A stretch of 64,000 nt of DNA from Psychrosphaera haliotis. GTDB lineage: Bacteria > Pseudomonadota > Gammaproteobacteria > Enterobacterales > Alteromonadaceae. A model generated the notes under the pieces. That model was not told the origin of the DNA. It worked only from the letters and a program-made list of their open reading frames with translations, and made no database searches. Positions 14,270 to 24,093 of this stretch are shown here, piece by piece. Numbering within the stretch: position 1 is the first letter of the stretch; the number at the start of each line of letters is the position of its first letter. Location: contig NZ_BAAAFQ010000004.1 of NCBI RefSeq assembly GCF_039523615.1, forward strand, positions 1 through 64,000, written 5' to 3'. Position numbers and translations under genes: made by a program.

Positions 14270-14539
14270 ATTTATTTTAAACTAATTGACTTAGTTATTG
14301 TCTGTACATTAACGTATTAACAAAATAAGCATGACCAACGAAACGCCATATTAACCAATCTTTATCAATTGGAAATGGCGAACTGGTCTGTCAAAAAGTA
14401 AAGGAGTATTAAGATGTTAAGCTTGCAATCTCCCAAATGTTTTTGGTCTCGATATCGTCGAATATCACTGGCACCTGATACTTTTTATTATTTTAGCGTT
14501 TCTTTACTGTTGGGCTGAATTAGCCGTAGGGGTTTTATT

Positions 14540-14935
14540 TTGAATGGTGAGACTAATTTAGACACGTTATTAACGTCTATGCAGCCAGAGCTCGTTGAAA
14601 CAGAGTATGTATTTTGTTGTATTGAGACAACCCTACTTAATGTACTCAGGTTAGAACCGATTGCGACCTTTAAAGAGCATGAAGGATTAACCGTTGTCAT
14701 AAGCAAACAAACGGCCGACGCTGAGGGAATGCAATACGATGGTGTTTTTAATCAAATTACACTGACCGTACACTCGAGTTTAAACGCCGTTGGTTTGACA
14801 GCAGCAGTTGCAACTAAGCTTGCGGAAAAAGGCTTAAGTGCGAATGTGATTGCTGCTTTTTATCATGATCACATATTTGTACAAACTGATGTTGCCGACA
14901 AAGCCTTAGCAGCCCTCAATGAGTTTACCCAATAA
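14540..14935 (+). CDS. ACT domain protein
   Basis: 131 residues. First part EYVFCCIETTLLNVLRLEPIATFKEHEGLTVVISKQTAD, then an ACT-like fold ITLTVHSSLNAVGLTAAVATKLAEKGLSANVIAAFYHDHIFV, where VGLTAAV and the YHDHIFV end match the DUF2241/ACT_7 family. TTG start, with TAGGGG upstream; no ATG in frame. Such proteins are thought to bind amino acids or similar ligands. Probably cytoplasmic; single-gene function unknown. Confidence 0.8.
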   Translation: MNGETNLDTLLTSMQPELVETEYVFCCIETTLLNVLRLEPIATFKEHEGLTVVISKQTADAEGMQYDGVFNQITLTVHSSLNAVGLTAAVATKLAEKGLSANVIAAFYHDHIFVQTDVADKALAALNEFTQ

Positions 14936-14981
14936 CAGAAAAACAAATCACCTTATTGGAACCAATAAGACAAGGACACTT

Positions 14982-15716
14982 ATGAAAAATCATCGTTTTT
15001 ACCAGCAATTAGCAAGCCTTATGGTGTTAGCCTTAAGCACATTCTCGGCAAATGCTTCCGTGCCTGATAATCGTCATATTGTTATTGTAGGCTCTGCACA
15101 AGTTCAAGCATCACCGGATATCGCTGTCATTAGTCTGGAATTGGAACACAAAGATAAAAAAAGCATCACGGCCAAGCAGAATATAGACAATCGCGTAAAT
15201 CAATTGCTCGATGGTTTGAGTAAATTTATGATTACTGAAGACAATGTCTCTGCATCTAGCATTTCCACTCAACCTGTTTACCTATACAGAAATAACCAAC
15301 AAACACTTGATGGATTTCGTGCCAGCCGAACGTTAAAAGTGACCCTAAATGACATTACACTATTAAACGACTTTTTGGACTTTGCACTGACCGTTGGAGT
15401 CAATGAAATTAGAAACATTCAATTAAAGTCATCTAAAGAGCTAGAGCTTAAGAAAGAAGCAAGTGCACTAGCAGTAAAAGATGCCAAAACAAAAGGCCAT
15501 ACATTAGCTTCTGCATTCGATGCGAAGTTAGGTCGAATTTACAGTATCAATTCAACCTCTAGCTCTAACTATGACCGCTATGGCGCCAATCAAAGTATAG
15601 AACGCATAACCTTTTCCGATAACGCGGTTGCCAAAGCAAGACCAGGTAAGTATTTACAAGAAAACTTAGTTTTCACTTCGTCTATCAACGTTGTTTTTGA
15701 TCTAGAGCTTAATTAA
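14982..15716 (+). CDS. SIMPL (DUF541) domain periplasmic protein
   Basis: 244 residues from the ATG at 14982 with AAGGACA upstream; the longer frame from 14919 overlaps the previous gene. Signal peptide MKNHRFYQQLASLMVLALSTFSANA with cleavage near residue 25. Then IVGSAQVQASPDIAVISLELEHKDK, the SIMPL start, and SISTQPVYLYRNNQQTLDGFRASRTLKVTL, ALAVKDAKTKGHTLASAFDAKLGRI, all typical. E. coli YggE of this family is linked to oxidative stress; molecular role unclear. Confidence 0.87.
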   Translation: MKNHRFYQQLASLMVLALSTFSANASVPDNRHIVIVGSAQVQASPDIAVISLELEHKDKKSITAKQNIDNRVNQLLDGLSKFMITEDNVSASSISTQPVYLYRNNQQTLDGFRASRTLKVTLNDITLLNDFLDFALTVGVNEIRNIQLKSSKELELKKEASALAVKDAKTKGHTLASAFDAKLGRIYSINSTSSSNYDRYGANQSIERITFSDNAVAKARPGKYLQENLVFTSSINVVFDLELN

Positions 15717-15718
15717 TC

Positions 15719-16342
15719 GTGAAACAAATTAAACTCGACAATAAATTCGTCACACCATCAAAAGTAGTCTGTATTGGCCGTAACTATGTTGAACATATAA
15801 AAGAGCTGGATAACGAGCAACCTGACGCTCCAGTTATTTTTGTAAAACCTAATTCCGCTATTTCTGATCACCTATCTGCAGGAGACAGCAATACCGATGG
15901 CCACCACTATGAAGCAGAGCTCTGTTTGTTGATTAGCAACAAACAGATTAGTGCAGTTGGTTTTGGTTTAGACCTAACCAAACGTGAATTGCAAACTCAG
16001 CTAAAAACCAAAGGGTTGCCATGGGAACGAGCCAAGGCGTTTGACGGTGCAGCGGTATTTAGTGATTTCACTTCTTTTTCTGGAGACATAAATCACCTTT
16101 CCATTAAGCTATTTATTAACAACCAGTTAATTCAACATGGTTCTGTTAAACAAATGATATTTCCGCCTAATGCCTGTTTATCTGACATATCTTCATTTAT
16201 GACGTTATATGATAACGACATCATTATGACTGGCACACCTAAAGGCGTTGGTGAAATAGAAGTAGGAAGTACCTTTAAAGGACAAGTACTGGAAGGTGAG
16301 CGCGTTATTATCGAGGCCAAGTGGCTGGTTGCAACGTTATAA
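15719..16342 (+). CDS. fumarylacetoacetate hydrolase family protein (YcgM-like)
   Basis: 207 residues. VVCIGRNYVEHIKELDNEQPDAPVIFVKPNSAI opens the FAH fold; HHYEAELCLLI has the Glu-x-Glu metal ligands; WERAKAFDGAAVFSDF and DIIMTGTPKGVGEIEVG are the conserved core and loop. Length fits the small YcgM group (acylpyruvase/oxaloacetate-related), not true fumarylacetoacetase. GTG start two bases after the previous stop, so it is probably translationally linked to the SIMPL gene. Confidence 0.88.
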   Translation: MKQIKLDNKFVTPSKVVCIGRNYVEHIKELDNEQPDAPVIFVKPNSAISDHLSAGDSNTDGHHYEAELCLLISNKQISAVGFGLDLTKRELQTQLKTKGLPWERAKAFDGAAVFSDFTSFSGDINHLSIKLFINNQLIQHGSVKQMIFPPNACLSDISSFMTLYDNDIIMTGTPKGVGEIEVGSTFKGQVLEGERVIIEAKWLVATL

Positions 16343-16420
16343 CACTTGGCTATTTCCTGTTAAGCCCTTATCATAATTAGAATTGATACCTTTAAATAAT
16401 GTGATTGAAGTCAAAGCCTT

Positions 16421-17401
16421 ATGAGTCAAAAAATCCAAACCAAATTAAACGACAGTGCCCACATTTGTCAGGTATCTAACCACCAACTGACGCCTTGTGG
16501 TTACCATGACAGCCGTGTTTATTGCGAGTTTTCAGGTATTACTGACGACTTACTTGAGTCAAATTCAGATAGATTTCACTCTTTTATGCCGCCATCTAAA
16601 GGCGCAACAGAATTAGCAAAGCTATTTTGTGCAAACTATCCACCAGCTGGTAGTTGGTATTTGGTTAAAGAACAAAGACTGTGGTTTAAAGAGTCACTCA
16701 AGCAACGTTTAATCGCACACACTGCTGATACGCCATTTCAACTTCTTATTGCCGGCGTAGCGAGTTATGTTCATGCTTTGGGTCAACTTTTAATTTGTGC
16801 CCAAGCTCAACGCGAACTCCAACTTTCTTTTAAAATACAAGTGACTTTTAGTGACCGTTGTAGCTTTCCGCTAGAACAAATCAGAGCCTTTTTGAAAGCC
16901 GCTGAAGCAACTCCATTTTTCAGATATTCTTTTGAAGTAGAAGATAAAAAATTCAAATGCCCTAAAGCATTAGACAAACTTGTCAGAGATTTTCACAAGG
17001 AATTAAACGACATTTCTGTTCAATACCAATTGGGCGACTTAACAGATTCGTCATTGTTTCCAAACGAGCAATTTGATTTGGTTTCCGAGCACTTCATGAC
17101 ATCGTTGTTATATAAAAACTTTGAGATAATAAAACCTATTCGAGCTAATTACTCTGCATGGCTTAAATCAGGTGGTTGGTTATTTAGCGCAGACGGTATT
17201 CGAGCTGACTCAGAGGTATACACTGATTTTGCTGCATTAAACGCAGACGTTGGTTTAGTGTTAGATGACAGTTCCACCACTCCGGTTTGGGATCCTTATG
17301 GATTACCACAAGAAGTGTTTCAAGCCATTTTAGATTCAGCAGGTGCTAAGCGTTATCCGGTTGAAAACGACAATACAATGTCGGGGTTTGTTAAACAATG
17401 A
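16421..17401 (+). CDS. divergent SAM-methyltransferase-like protein
   Basis: 326 residues. Rossmann-like layout: PFQLLIAGVASYVHALGQLLICAQ as motif I region (Gly-poor), LSFKIQVTFSDRCSFPLEQI as motif II, FDLVSEHFMTSLL as motif IV with acidic residue, and WLKSGGWLFSADGI as motif V-VI. The degraded Gly-rich loop leaves cofactor binding open. Its stop overlaps the start of the pentapeptide-repeat gene (ATGA), so the two are made together. Confidence 0.6.
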   Translation: MSQKIQTKLNDSAHICQVSNHQLTPCGYHDSRVYCEFSGITDDLLESNSDRFHSFMPPSKGATELAKLFCANYPPAGSWYLVKEQRLWFKESLKQRLIAHTADTPFQLLIAGVASYVHALGQLLICAQAQRELQLSFKIQVTFSDRCSFPLEQIRAFLKAAEATPFFRYSFEVEDKKFKCPKALDKLVRDFHKELNDISVQYQLGDLTDSSLFPNEQFDLVSEHFMTSLLYKNFEIIKPIRANYSAWLKSGGWLFSADGIRADSEVYTDFAALNADVGLVLDDSSTTPVWDPYGLPQEVFQAILDSAGAKRYPVENDNTMSGFVKQ

Positions 17402-18282
17402 GCCAGACATTTACAAATGACGATGCCAAAGGCATCAACTTTACCGGAAAAGACTTAAGTAATTGTGTTTTTCAACAATGTAATTTAAGTAGTACTGTTT
17501 TTGAGAGTTGTGACTTAACAGGTGTCATTTTCGATCGATGTTTTACCGAAGAAAATGCGTTTGCGAGTTTTTCTAAAGCAAACTGCACAGAGAGCATGTG
17601 GCGTGGTTGTCGACTTACAGAATCAAACTTTAACGATACAAACTTAGCGGGCGCACGATTTAGAAATACCGACATTTCGGGTTCAAGTTGCAGAGATTCT
17701 CATTGGGATGACTCTCGTCTTGACGATGTTGACTTTTCATTGGTGGACTTTGATTTAGCCAGCTTTCGGAATGTGAAAGTACTTAGAGTTAAGTTTAAAC
17801 CAGCACTGGTTACCAGTACTCGTCACTTTTTGAGACTGCTTAAACAAAAGCAAACGGCAAAACATACTATCTTCACATCTGGTACGGAACTCTCCCCTTT
17901 TATTGAGTATTGCTCGCGAGAATATCGCCTTAGTTTATTGCTATTAGAAATTGAGCAATTGCCGTTTTTATCTAAAATACCAAGAGTATTGTTTGCCGCT
18001 ATTATTGGTTTAGTCTCTGACTTTGGCCACTCGTTAAAACGATGGGCAATTTCATCATTATTAATGGTTAGTGTATTTGCCGGATATTTTGCGCAATTCA
18101 AAAGCCAGGTTTTCTCCGGGTATAGCGACGCCTGGCATCACTCTTTATTGCACTTTATCAATCAAGGAAACTTTCAAGCAGCAACAAACGGCCCTGTGCA
18201 AACCAGTTTGAATGTATTGGGGTACTTTATGTTGGGTATTCTTATTTCTATTATAACCAATCGATTTGTAAGCCGCTGGTGA
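17398..18282 (+). CDS. pentapeptide-repeat protein with C-terminal membrane pair
   Basis: 294 residues. Residues ~10-135 are pentapeptide repeats of the A(D/N)LxX type: FTGKDLSNCVFQQCNLSSTVFESCDLTGVIF, later ESNFNDTNLAGARFRNTDISGSSC. The C-terminus has two membrane helices, WAISSLLMVSVFAGYFAQF and VLGYFMLGILISIITNRF, with a loop DAWHHSLLHFINQGNF between them, a layout like two-helix channel domains in other pentapeptide proteins, but no K+ selectivity TxGYG is seen. Starts by ATGA overlap with the methyltransferase-like gene. Confidence 0.75.
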   Translation: MSQTFTNDDAKGINFTGKDLSNCVFQQCNLSSTVFESCDLTGVIFDRCFTEENAFASFSKANCTESMWRGCRLTESNFNDTNLAGARFRNTDISGSSCRDSHWDDSRLDDVDFSLVDFDLASFRNVKVLRVKFKPALVTSTRHFLRLLKQKQTAKHTIFTSGTELSPFIEYCSREYRLSLLLLEIEQLPFLSKIPRVLFAAIIGLVSDFGHSLKRWAISSLLMVSVFAGYFAQFKSQVFSGYSDAWHHSLLHFINQGNFQAATNGPVQTSLNVLGYFMLGILISIITNRFVSRW

Positions 18283-18289
18283 TTTAATT

Positions 18290-18862
18290 ATGCAGTTTTT
18301 ATTGATCACCGATATTTTTGGCCGCACGCCCGCAGTTTCTAGCCTTGCTAACGAGTTATCTGATAATACGGTTATTATTGACCCGTACAACACCGAAGAG
18401 CAAAATTTTGGGGATGAAGCACAGGCTTATCAAACTTTTATGGAACACGTTGGAATAGAGACTTATGCCAAACAAGTAAGCAAAGCAGTTGCTGGTCTAG
18501 CTGTCCCAACGGTAATTGTTGCATTTAGTGCTGGCGCGTCGGCCTTATGGTCGGTTAGTGAGAGTATCACCAATGCAAATGTTAGGTTCAACATCCTATT
18601 TTACGCATCACAAGTCAGGCACTTCTTAGCTGTTAAACCCGCCGTAGAAAGCCACATGATATACCCAAATGAAGAAACGCACTTTTCAATTCCTGAGTTG
18701 GTGACTAAACTGGCGTTTATACCTAACGTAAAACTAGAAGTGAGCCAATATAAACATGGCTTTATGAATGAACTTAGCGATAACTTCAGTGCAGAAGGTT
18801 ACAAGATGTATGTGCAACGAATAGATGACTTAGTCAGCACACACCAATGGCAAAGCGAGTAA
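18290..18862 (+). CDS. alpha/beta hydrolase (dienelactone hydrolase-like)
   Basis: 190 residues. Small alpha/beta hydrolase core: MQFLLITDIFGRTPAVSSLANEL as first strand with the oxyanion loop, VIVAFSAGASALW as nucleophile elbow (G/A-x-S-A-G, Ser near 81), and a late KHGFMN with the catalytic His near 160. Length and order fit the dienelactone hydrolase family. Lies seven bases after the pentapeptide-repeat gene, likely the third gene of the same transcript. Confidence 0.72.
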   Translation: MQFLLITDIFGRTPAVSSLANELSDNTVIIDPYNTEEQNFGDEAQAYQTFMEHVGIETYAKQVSKAVAGLAVPTVIVAFSAGASALWSVSESITNANVRFNILFYASQVRHFLAVKPAVESHMIYPNEETHFSIPELVTKLAFIPNVKLEVSQYKHGFMNELSDNFSAEGYKMYVQRIDDLVSTHQWQSE

Positions 18863-18929
18863 CATCTGATTCCTGTAATTTAATGTCTGCACCTAAAAAC
18901 ATAAACCCTTTAGAACCATAGAGAATAAT

Positions 18930-19466
18930 ATGCGCACGTCATCCTTTCGCTTCATCAAGTTAATTATCACCGTTTTAGCAGTATCTGTTATAGCCGGCTG
19001 TTTAGGTATGCCTGAAAAGGTAAAACCTATTAACCAGTTTGAATTACCTAAGTATTTAGGCAAATGGTATGAAGTAGCAAGGCTTGATCATTCCTTTGAG
19101 CGCGGTTTAAGCCAAGTTACCGCTGAATACCAACTAAAAGAAGGTGGCGGTGTTAAGGTCATCAATAGAGGTTTTTCCGATGAGGAAAATGAATGGTCAG
19201 AAGCGTTAGGCAAAGCTTACTTTGTTGAAGATGAAAGCACAGGCTACTTAAAAGTTTCATTTTTTGGCCCGTTTTACGGCTCTTATGTCATTTTTGAAAT
19301 GGACCAAGAAAACTATCAATATGCCTTTGTATCTGGCCCCGATACGGACTTCCTTTGGTTATTGTCACGGACACCAGATATTAGCGATGAATTACGAAAC
19401 CAGTTTATTACAAGTGCTCAAGACAAAGGCTTTGATACCAGCAAGCTGATTTTTGTTAAGCATTAA
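18930..19466 (+). CDS. blc: outer-membrane lipocalin Blc
   Basis: 178 residues. Lipoprotein signal SSFRFIKLIITVLAVSVIAGC with lipobox IAGC, then the lipocalin core: FELPKYLGKWYEVARLDHSFERGLSQVTAEY has the invariant GKWYE-x-AR motif, YLKVSFFGPFYGSYVIF, and YAFVSGPDTDFLWLLSRTP, the last conserved lipocalin block (LWxLSR). Blc proteins bind fatty acids or lysophospholipids at the outer membrane. Near normal length. Confidence 0.93.
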   Translation: MRTSSFRFIKLIITVLAVSVIAGCLGMPEKVKPINQFELPKYLGKWYEVARLDHSFERGLSQVTAEYQLKEGGGVKVINRGFSDEENEWSEALGKAYFVEDESTGYLKVSFFGPFYGSYVIFEMDQENYQYAFVSGPDTDFLWLLSRTPDISDELRNQFITSAQDKGFDTSKLIFVKH

Positions 19467-19492
19467 TCAATAAATACAGCCTCTATAACTCG

Positions 19493-21925
19493 CTAAAAGT
19501 AAAAACGCAGTGTTATTGAGGTTGTCCGGCCAGCGAGGGTGCGAGCCCTAATTATGTTGTTTGCTGGTAACGCCCCCTCTTCTGACTCTGTAATTCCTTT
19601 AGAATCAAATGCATTATTGATATTCAACGACACCGTTAAGTTGTCACTTAAGTTATAGTCTGCAAACAAGTTAAACTGAGTATAAGCGTCAAACTCCAGT
19701 TCATTACTGTCTTGAGCGTAAGCGCCGCTTGAACCAATTAAGTTTGCTCCAACAGCTGCTGACTCAAAGCTATACCTGCCCGTAAATGAATAAACAACAT
19801 CCGCTTGGCGTCGTGGTGTATTACCAACAACCGATTCATTTAATGCATCTTTAGCGATTTCTGCATCTGTTAGCGTGATGTGGCCTCTTAAGTCAAAATT
19901 ACCGACAAAGTAAGATGCCTCAACTTCAACACCCATCGCTTCATATTTTCGGTCAAAAAATCGTTGGCTAGTTGCTTCAAAGTTTTGCTCTTCTGTCTCT
20001 GCATAAAAAGCAGTGGCAAAAATAGCCAATTCGTTTTGACGATATTTAACACCCGCTTCAATTTGATCGACTTCATCAATGGCATCAGCAGACGCAACTG
20101 AACCATCAGCTCTAACCTTACCAAACAGAAGTCGGTCGGCGTTTGCTCGGCCACCATGGCTTATGCGAGCAAAAACAGCCGTATCTTTGTCTACTTTATA
20201 GTTCACGCCAACAGAGTAGGATGTATAGTCCCAGTCGTAGTTAATTGGCGATGCATTGGCATTATCAATATTTACAACATCAACTTCTGGCATTGAAATA
20301 ACGCCATCGCCGTTCATATCATAAGTACCAGTTGTAGCACCTGCATATGTACCGCGAGCTTCACCGCTGTCATATCTAACACTTGCGTCAAAAGTAAAGT
20401 CTTCATAGTCGGTTGTCACGGCAACATAAGGCGCAGTGACGGTATAATCAGCATCGTAATTTCTTTGACAACAGTTGCTCCAGAATGGCGTTCCATAAGC
20501 GTATAAACCATTATCTGAATAAGAAGTACCGTCTTCTGCTACTACATTTACCAAAGCAGCATTGTCACCTTTTTGCTCTAATAAATAAGAATTCCATAAC
20601 CAGCTCATACCAATGTTTTGTGTGGCCGCGTAATAACCAAAAGTCACATTCGTATTGTCTAAGGTTTTTGTTAGCTTAATGTCATTAACAATGTTATCAA
20701 AATCGTCCATTTCAACATCAAATGTATGGATCCTCATTACATAATCTGAATTATAACTATTACCTGCTTGTAGACCATTCGCATACTCTAATGTCGCGCC
20801 AGAACCTGCAATACTCTCAGCGACAGCGGAAGCTTCACCTACTTCTGCAGGGAAAGGAGCATTAAAAGTACCGCTTACTGAAGATTTTCTGAATCGATTT
20901 TCTACTTGCCAGTCATTACCTAAATCAAATGATGCTTCTACACCAAAAGAGTCCACCAAAGGACTCATACCATCTCTTATATCACCAAAACGTAATTCTC
21001 CATTTTTGCCTCTAGATAAGGTTTTGGTGAAGTATGCCGAGTGTGGCGTATCTGAAAGAGAGTCGAATCCCGGTAATGAGCTACCATTGACTCGTACAGG
21101 CATAGGTAAGTAACCAATTGAGTTGTCATCTAAATGTTTGAAATATAAACGTACATAACCCGAATCAAAGTCCTTTGTTATATTTGCTTTGATTTGGCCG
21201 CCTTTGTTTGCGGTATAACCAGCATCTCTTGGGCCATCGCCTTGTCTTACAAAACCACCAACGTGGAACCGTAACGTGTCATTTATTTCTGTTCCGTACT
21301 CAAAATCTGTTTTAAATGAGTCATAGTCAACGCCAAAGGTTGTTGCAACGCTGCCACCATCATCTTCACCTGTTTTACTGATAAGGTTGATAATACCGCC
21401 AGGTGAATTACTCGCGAGCGTTGAAGCCGAACCACCACGTATCGACTCTACTGAAGAAACTGTTGAATCTGCTCGTAGAAATATATCAGCGTTACCAAAA
21501 GCAATATCACCAAATTGTAATACTGGTAAGCCATCTTCTTGTAACTGAAGGAACTTAGCTCCACCAGATGCTACTGGCAATCCACGAACCGCAATGTTGG
21601 CATTACCTTCACCGCCCGTTGCTTCAGAACGAACGCCAGGAATAAGTCTAAAGATCTCAGCGGTTGTTCGTGGCGTAGCAACTTCAATACTTGAAAGATC
21701 GACGCTACTAATAGAAACACTAGAGTCCATTACGTTTTTGCCTTTTACAACACCTGTAACGGCGATACGCTCAAAGTCCAAGCCACTCACATTTTTAATA
21801 TGGTTATCTGAGCTTTTATATACGCTTTCTATTTTTGGTTTTGTATTTAAAGGCTTTGCATTCGCACACACGATACTAAAACACAGCAATAAAACGACTA
21901 ACGCAGCGTTAACATTCTGCTTCAT
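19493..21925 (-). CDS. TonB-dependent outer-membrane receptor
   Basis: 810 residues. Signal peptide MKQNVNAALVVLLLCFSIVCANA, a TonB-box-like ERIAVTG near 55, plug domain with RTTAEIFRLIPGVRSEATGGEG and the NIAVRGLP and SIRGGSASTLASNSPGGIINLISKTG motifs, then a barrel ending in TTSITLRFYF with C-terminal Phe, as needed for outer-membrane insertion. The extracellular part has DMNGDGVISMPEVD, an EF-hand-like Ca site. Ligand unknown; no transporter or iron genes lie next to it. Convergent with blc. Confidence 0.93.
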   Translation of the reverse strand: MKQNVNAALVVLLLCFSIVCANAKPLNTKPKIESVYKSSDNHIKNVSGLDFERIAVTGVVKGKNVMDSSVSISSVDLSSIEVATPRTTAEIFRLIPGVRSEATGGEGNANIAVRGLPVASGGAKFLQLQEDGLPVLQFGDIAFGNADIFLRADSTVSSVESIRGGSASTLASNSPGGIINLISKTGEDDGGSVATTFGVDYDSFKTDFEYGTEINDTLRFHVGGFVRQGDGPRDAGYTANKGGQIKANITKDFDSGYVRLYFKHLDDNSIGYLPMPVRVNGSSLPGFDSLSDTPHSAYFTKTLSRGKNGELRFGDIRDGMSPLVDSFGVEASFDLGNDWQVENRFRKSSVSGTFNAPFPAEVGEASAVAESIAGSGATLEYANGLQAGNSYNSDYVMRIHTFDVEMDDFDNIVNDIKLTKTLDNTNVTFGYYAATQNIGMSWLWNSYLLEQKGDNAALVNVVAEDGTSYSDNGLYAYGTPFWSNCCQRNYDADYTVTAPYVAVTTDYEDFTFDASVRYDSGEARGTYAGATTGTYDMNGDGVISMPEVDVVNIDNANASPINYDWDYTSYSVGVNYKVDKDTAVFARISHGGRANADRLLFGKVRADGSVASADAIDEVDQIEAGVKYRQNELAIFATAFYAETEEQNFEATSQRFFDRKYEAMGVEVEASYFVGNFDLRGHITLTDAEIAKDALNESVVGNTPRRQADVVYSFTGRYSFESAAVGANLIGSSGAYAQDSNELEFDAYTQFNLFADYNLSDNLTVSLNINNAFDSKGITESEEGALPANNIIRARTLAGRTTSITLRFYF

Positions 21926-22129
21926 AAAAGTTCAACCAAAAGGGATCTCGCATTTATTGGATGTTTAAAGTCTAGTCTTAAAATAGAAGAAAGGGCTACA
22001 CCTACTCAAAGTATCCACATATCTAAAAACCCACCCTTATAATTTAAATTCAAACAAAGCTTGACCATCCCATCTTCTGATTTTAAACTTTCAGTAATTT
22101 CTGAAACTTAAATAGGAAGTGTAAATAAA

Positions 22130-22672
22130 ATGACGCCAAAAATAGAAACCTTTGTTATGCACTGCGGTGAAATGGGCAGTCGATGGGGATTTAACCGCAC
22201 TATAGGTCAAATGGTTGGGTTGTTAATTGTTAGTGATAAGCCATTAACAGCGAACGAATTATCGGACACGTTAAATATTTCTCGCGGTAATGTCAGCATG
22301 GGCATCAAAGAATTACAAAGCTGGCGTTTAATAAAAACTAAACACGTTCCTGGTGATCGTAAAGATTATTATGAACCTGCTGGCACCATTTGGGAGCTGG
22401 CAACACAAGTATTTGAAGAGCGCCGAAAACGAGAAATGGACCCTACCCTGTCACTGCTTCGTTCAGTGATTATTGAAGAGCCAGCAAACGTTCAAGAGGA
22501 ATATGCCCAAGACAAAATGATGGAAATTCATAATATTCTTGAGTCTATTACGAGTTGGACAAGTGAATTGCAATCGATGAATCCAGATAAACTTAAAACA
22601 CTGATGAAGCTTGGTTCTAGTGTTGGCAAGGTTCTGGATATGAAAGACAAGTTGTTAAGCAACTCAAAATAA
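22130..22672 (+). CDS. GbsR/MarR-family transcription regulator
   Basis: 180 residues. Winged helix at residues ~25-80: MVGLLIVSDKPLTANELSDTLNISRGNVSMGIKELQSWRLIKTKHVPGDRKDYYEP, the GbsR-like HTH and wing; C-terminal dimer helices follow. ATG with AGGAAG upstream. It is 53 bases upstream of cydA on the same strand, a pairing common for bd oxidases in marine bacteria, so it probably regulates the cydAB operon (inference). Confidence 0.88.
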   Translation: MTPKIETFVMHCGEMGSRWGFNRTIGQMVGLLIVSDKPLTANELSDTLNISRGNVSMGIKELQSWRLIKTKHVPGDRKDYYEPAGTIWELATQVFEERRKREMDPTLSLLRSVIIEEPANVQEEYAQDKMMEIHNILESITSWTSELQSMNPDKLKTLMKLGSSVGKVLDMKDKLLSNSK

Positions 22673-22725
22673 ACCTGACGTTCAAAGCATTATAGTAGTG
22701 CCTTTGGGTGCTCACGGAGTTATTT

Positions 22726-24093
22726 ATGTTAGATACATTTATCCTGTCGCGAATTCAATTCGCAGCCAATATTAGTTTTCATATATTGTTTCCAACCATT
22801 ACCATCGCCCTGTGTTGGTTTTTGCTTTTCTTTAAAATCCGTTTTGATATCACTCAAGACCCTATTTGGATGCGTGCCTATCGCTTTTGGGTAAAAGTAT
22901 TTGCGCTTACTTTTGCATTAGGTGTGGTTAGTGGCATCACCATGTCATTTCAATTTGGTACAAACTGGCCGGGCTTTATGGAAAAAGTCGGTAATATTGC
23001 AGGGCCACTGTTAGGTTACGAAGTACTAACGGCGTTCTTTTTGGAAGCGACATTTTTGGGGATAATGTTGTTTGGCATTAAAAGAGTTCCACCCAAAGTA
23101 CACACATTAGCAACGGCGGTTGTTGCTCTTGGCACGACATTATCTGCATTTTGGATCCTTTCTCTAAATTCGTGGATGCAAACACCCACAGGTTTTGAAA
23201 TGAGAGATGGCGTAGCCTACCCGCTTGATTGGTTTGCTATCATTTTTAATCCTTCTTTCCCTTATCGATTCAGCCACATGCTTATTGCATCTGGAATAAC
23301 AGCAAGCTTTTTGGTTGCTGGCATAAGTGCGTATCGCATTTACCGAGGTGACAATAAACGAGCACCAAAGCTGACGTTAAAAATAGCACTGATAGCCGCT
23401 ATGGTGTTAACTCCTCTGCAAGCCTTTGTTGGTGATCTTCATGGCTTAAATACGTTGGAACACCAACCTCAAAAAGTCGCTGCGATGGAAGGTGTATGGG
23501 AAACAGAAAGTGGTGTGCCACTATTGTTATTTGCGATTCCTGATGAAGAAACCCGCACAAATCACTTTGAAATTGCTATTCCAAACTTAGCCAGTTTGAT
23601 CCTAACTCACGACGCCGATGGCGAAATCAAAGGTTTAAATGAATTTGTTGGTGAGCATCCACCTGTTAAACCGGTATTTTATGCTTTCAGAGTCATGGTT
23701 GGTTTAGGCATGTTAATGATCTTGATTGCCTGGTGGTGCGGTATACGTGCAATGCGAAATAAAAACTTGTCTGCGATGCAGTTAAAAGTGCTTATAGCAA
23801 TGAGCTTTTCTGGTTGGGTAGCGACATTAGCCGGCTGGTACGTTACTGAAATTGGCCGACAACCTTACTTAGTATCAAACGTGCTCACGGTTGAACAAGC
23901 GGTTACGGACATCGCGCCAACGAATGTTGCATTTAGCTTAACCTTGTACCTGCTTTTATACGGGTTCCTACTTTGCGCTTATTTATACACAATTTTTGTA
24001 ATGGCGAATCGCGCCGTTGAAATTGAAGAAATGAAGCCAGAAGTAAGCTCACTGGAAATTCAAACCAACCCAGCAGGAGAAGCTCATGTTTGA
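22726..24093 (+). CDS. cydA: cytochrome bd-type quinol oxidase subunit I (short Q-loop)
   Basis: 455 residues. ATG at 22726 preceded by GGAG gives MLDTFILSRIQFAANISFHILFP with the heme b595-ligand His; the earlier in-frame start has no ribosome site. MSFQFGTNWPGFMEKVGNIAGPLLGYEVLTAFFLEATFLGIMLFG is the conserved helix pair, and GRQPYLV is the GRQP signature. The Q-loop between helices 6 and 7 is short, the group often called cyanide-insensitive oxidase (CioA). Oxidises quinol and reduces oxygen to water with CydB, whose gene overlaps by eight bases. Confidence 0.93.
   Translation: MLDTFILSRIQFAANISFHILFPTITIALCWFLLFFKIRFDITQDPIWMRAYRFWVKVFALTFALGVVSGITMSFQFGTNWPGFMEKVGNIAGPLLGYEVLTAFFLEATFLGIMLFGIKRVPPKVHTLATAVVALGTTLSAFWILSLNSWMQTPTGFEMRDGVAYPLDWFAIIFNPSFPYRFSHMLIASGITASFLVAGISAYRIYRGDNKRAPKLTLKIALIAAMVLTPLQAFVGDLHGLNTLEHQPQKVAAMEGVWETESGVPLLLFAIPDEETRTNHFEIAIPNLASLILTHDADGEIKGLNEFVGEHPPVKPVFYAFRVMVGLGMLMILIAWWCGIRAMRNKNLSAMQLKVLIAMSFSGWVATLAGWYVTEIGRQPYLVSNVLTVEQAVTDIAPTNVAFSLTLYLLLYGFLLCAYLYTIFVMANRAVEIEEMKPEVSSLEIQTNPAGEAHV

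Noticed and set aside
19493..21925. Calcium-dependent role of the TonB receptor from its EF-hand-like segment
   Set aside because: A single DMNGDGVIS loop in an extracellular region is common in marine receptors; no evidence for function.
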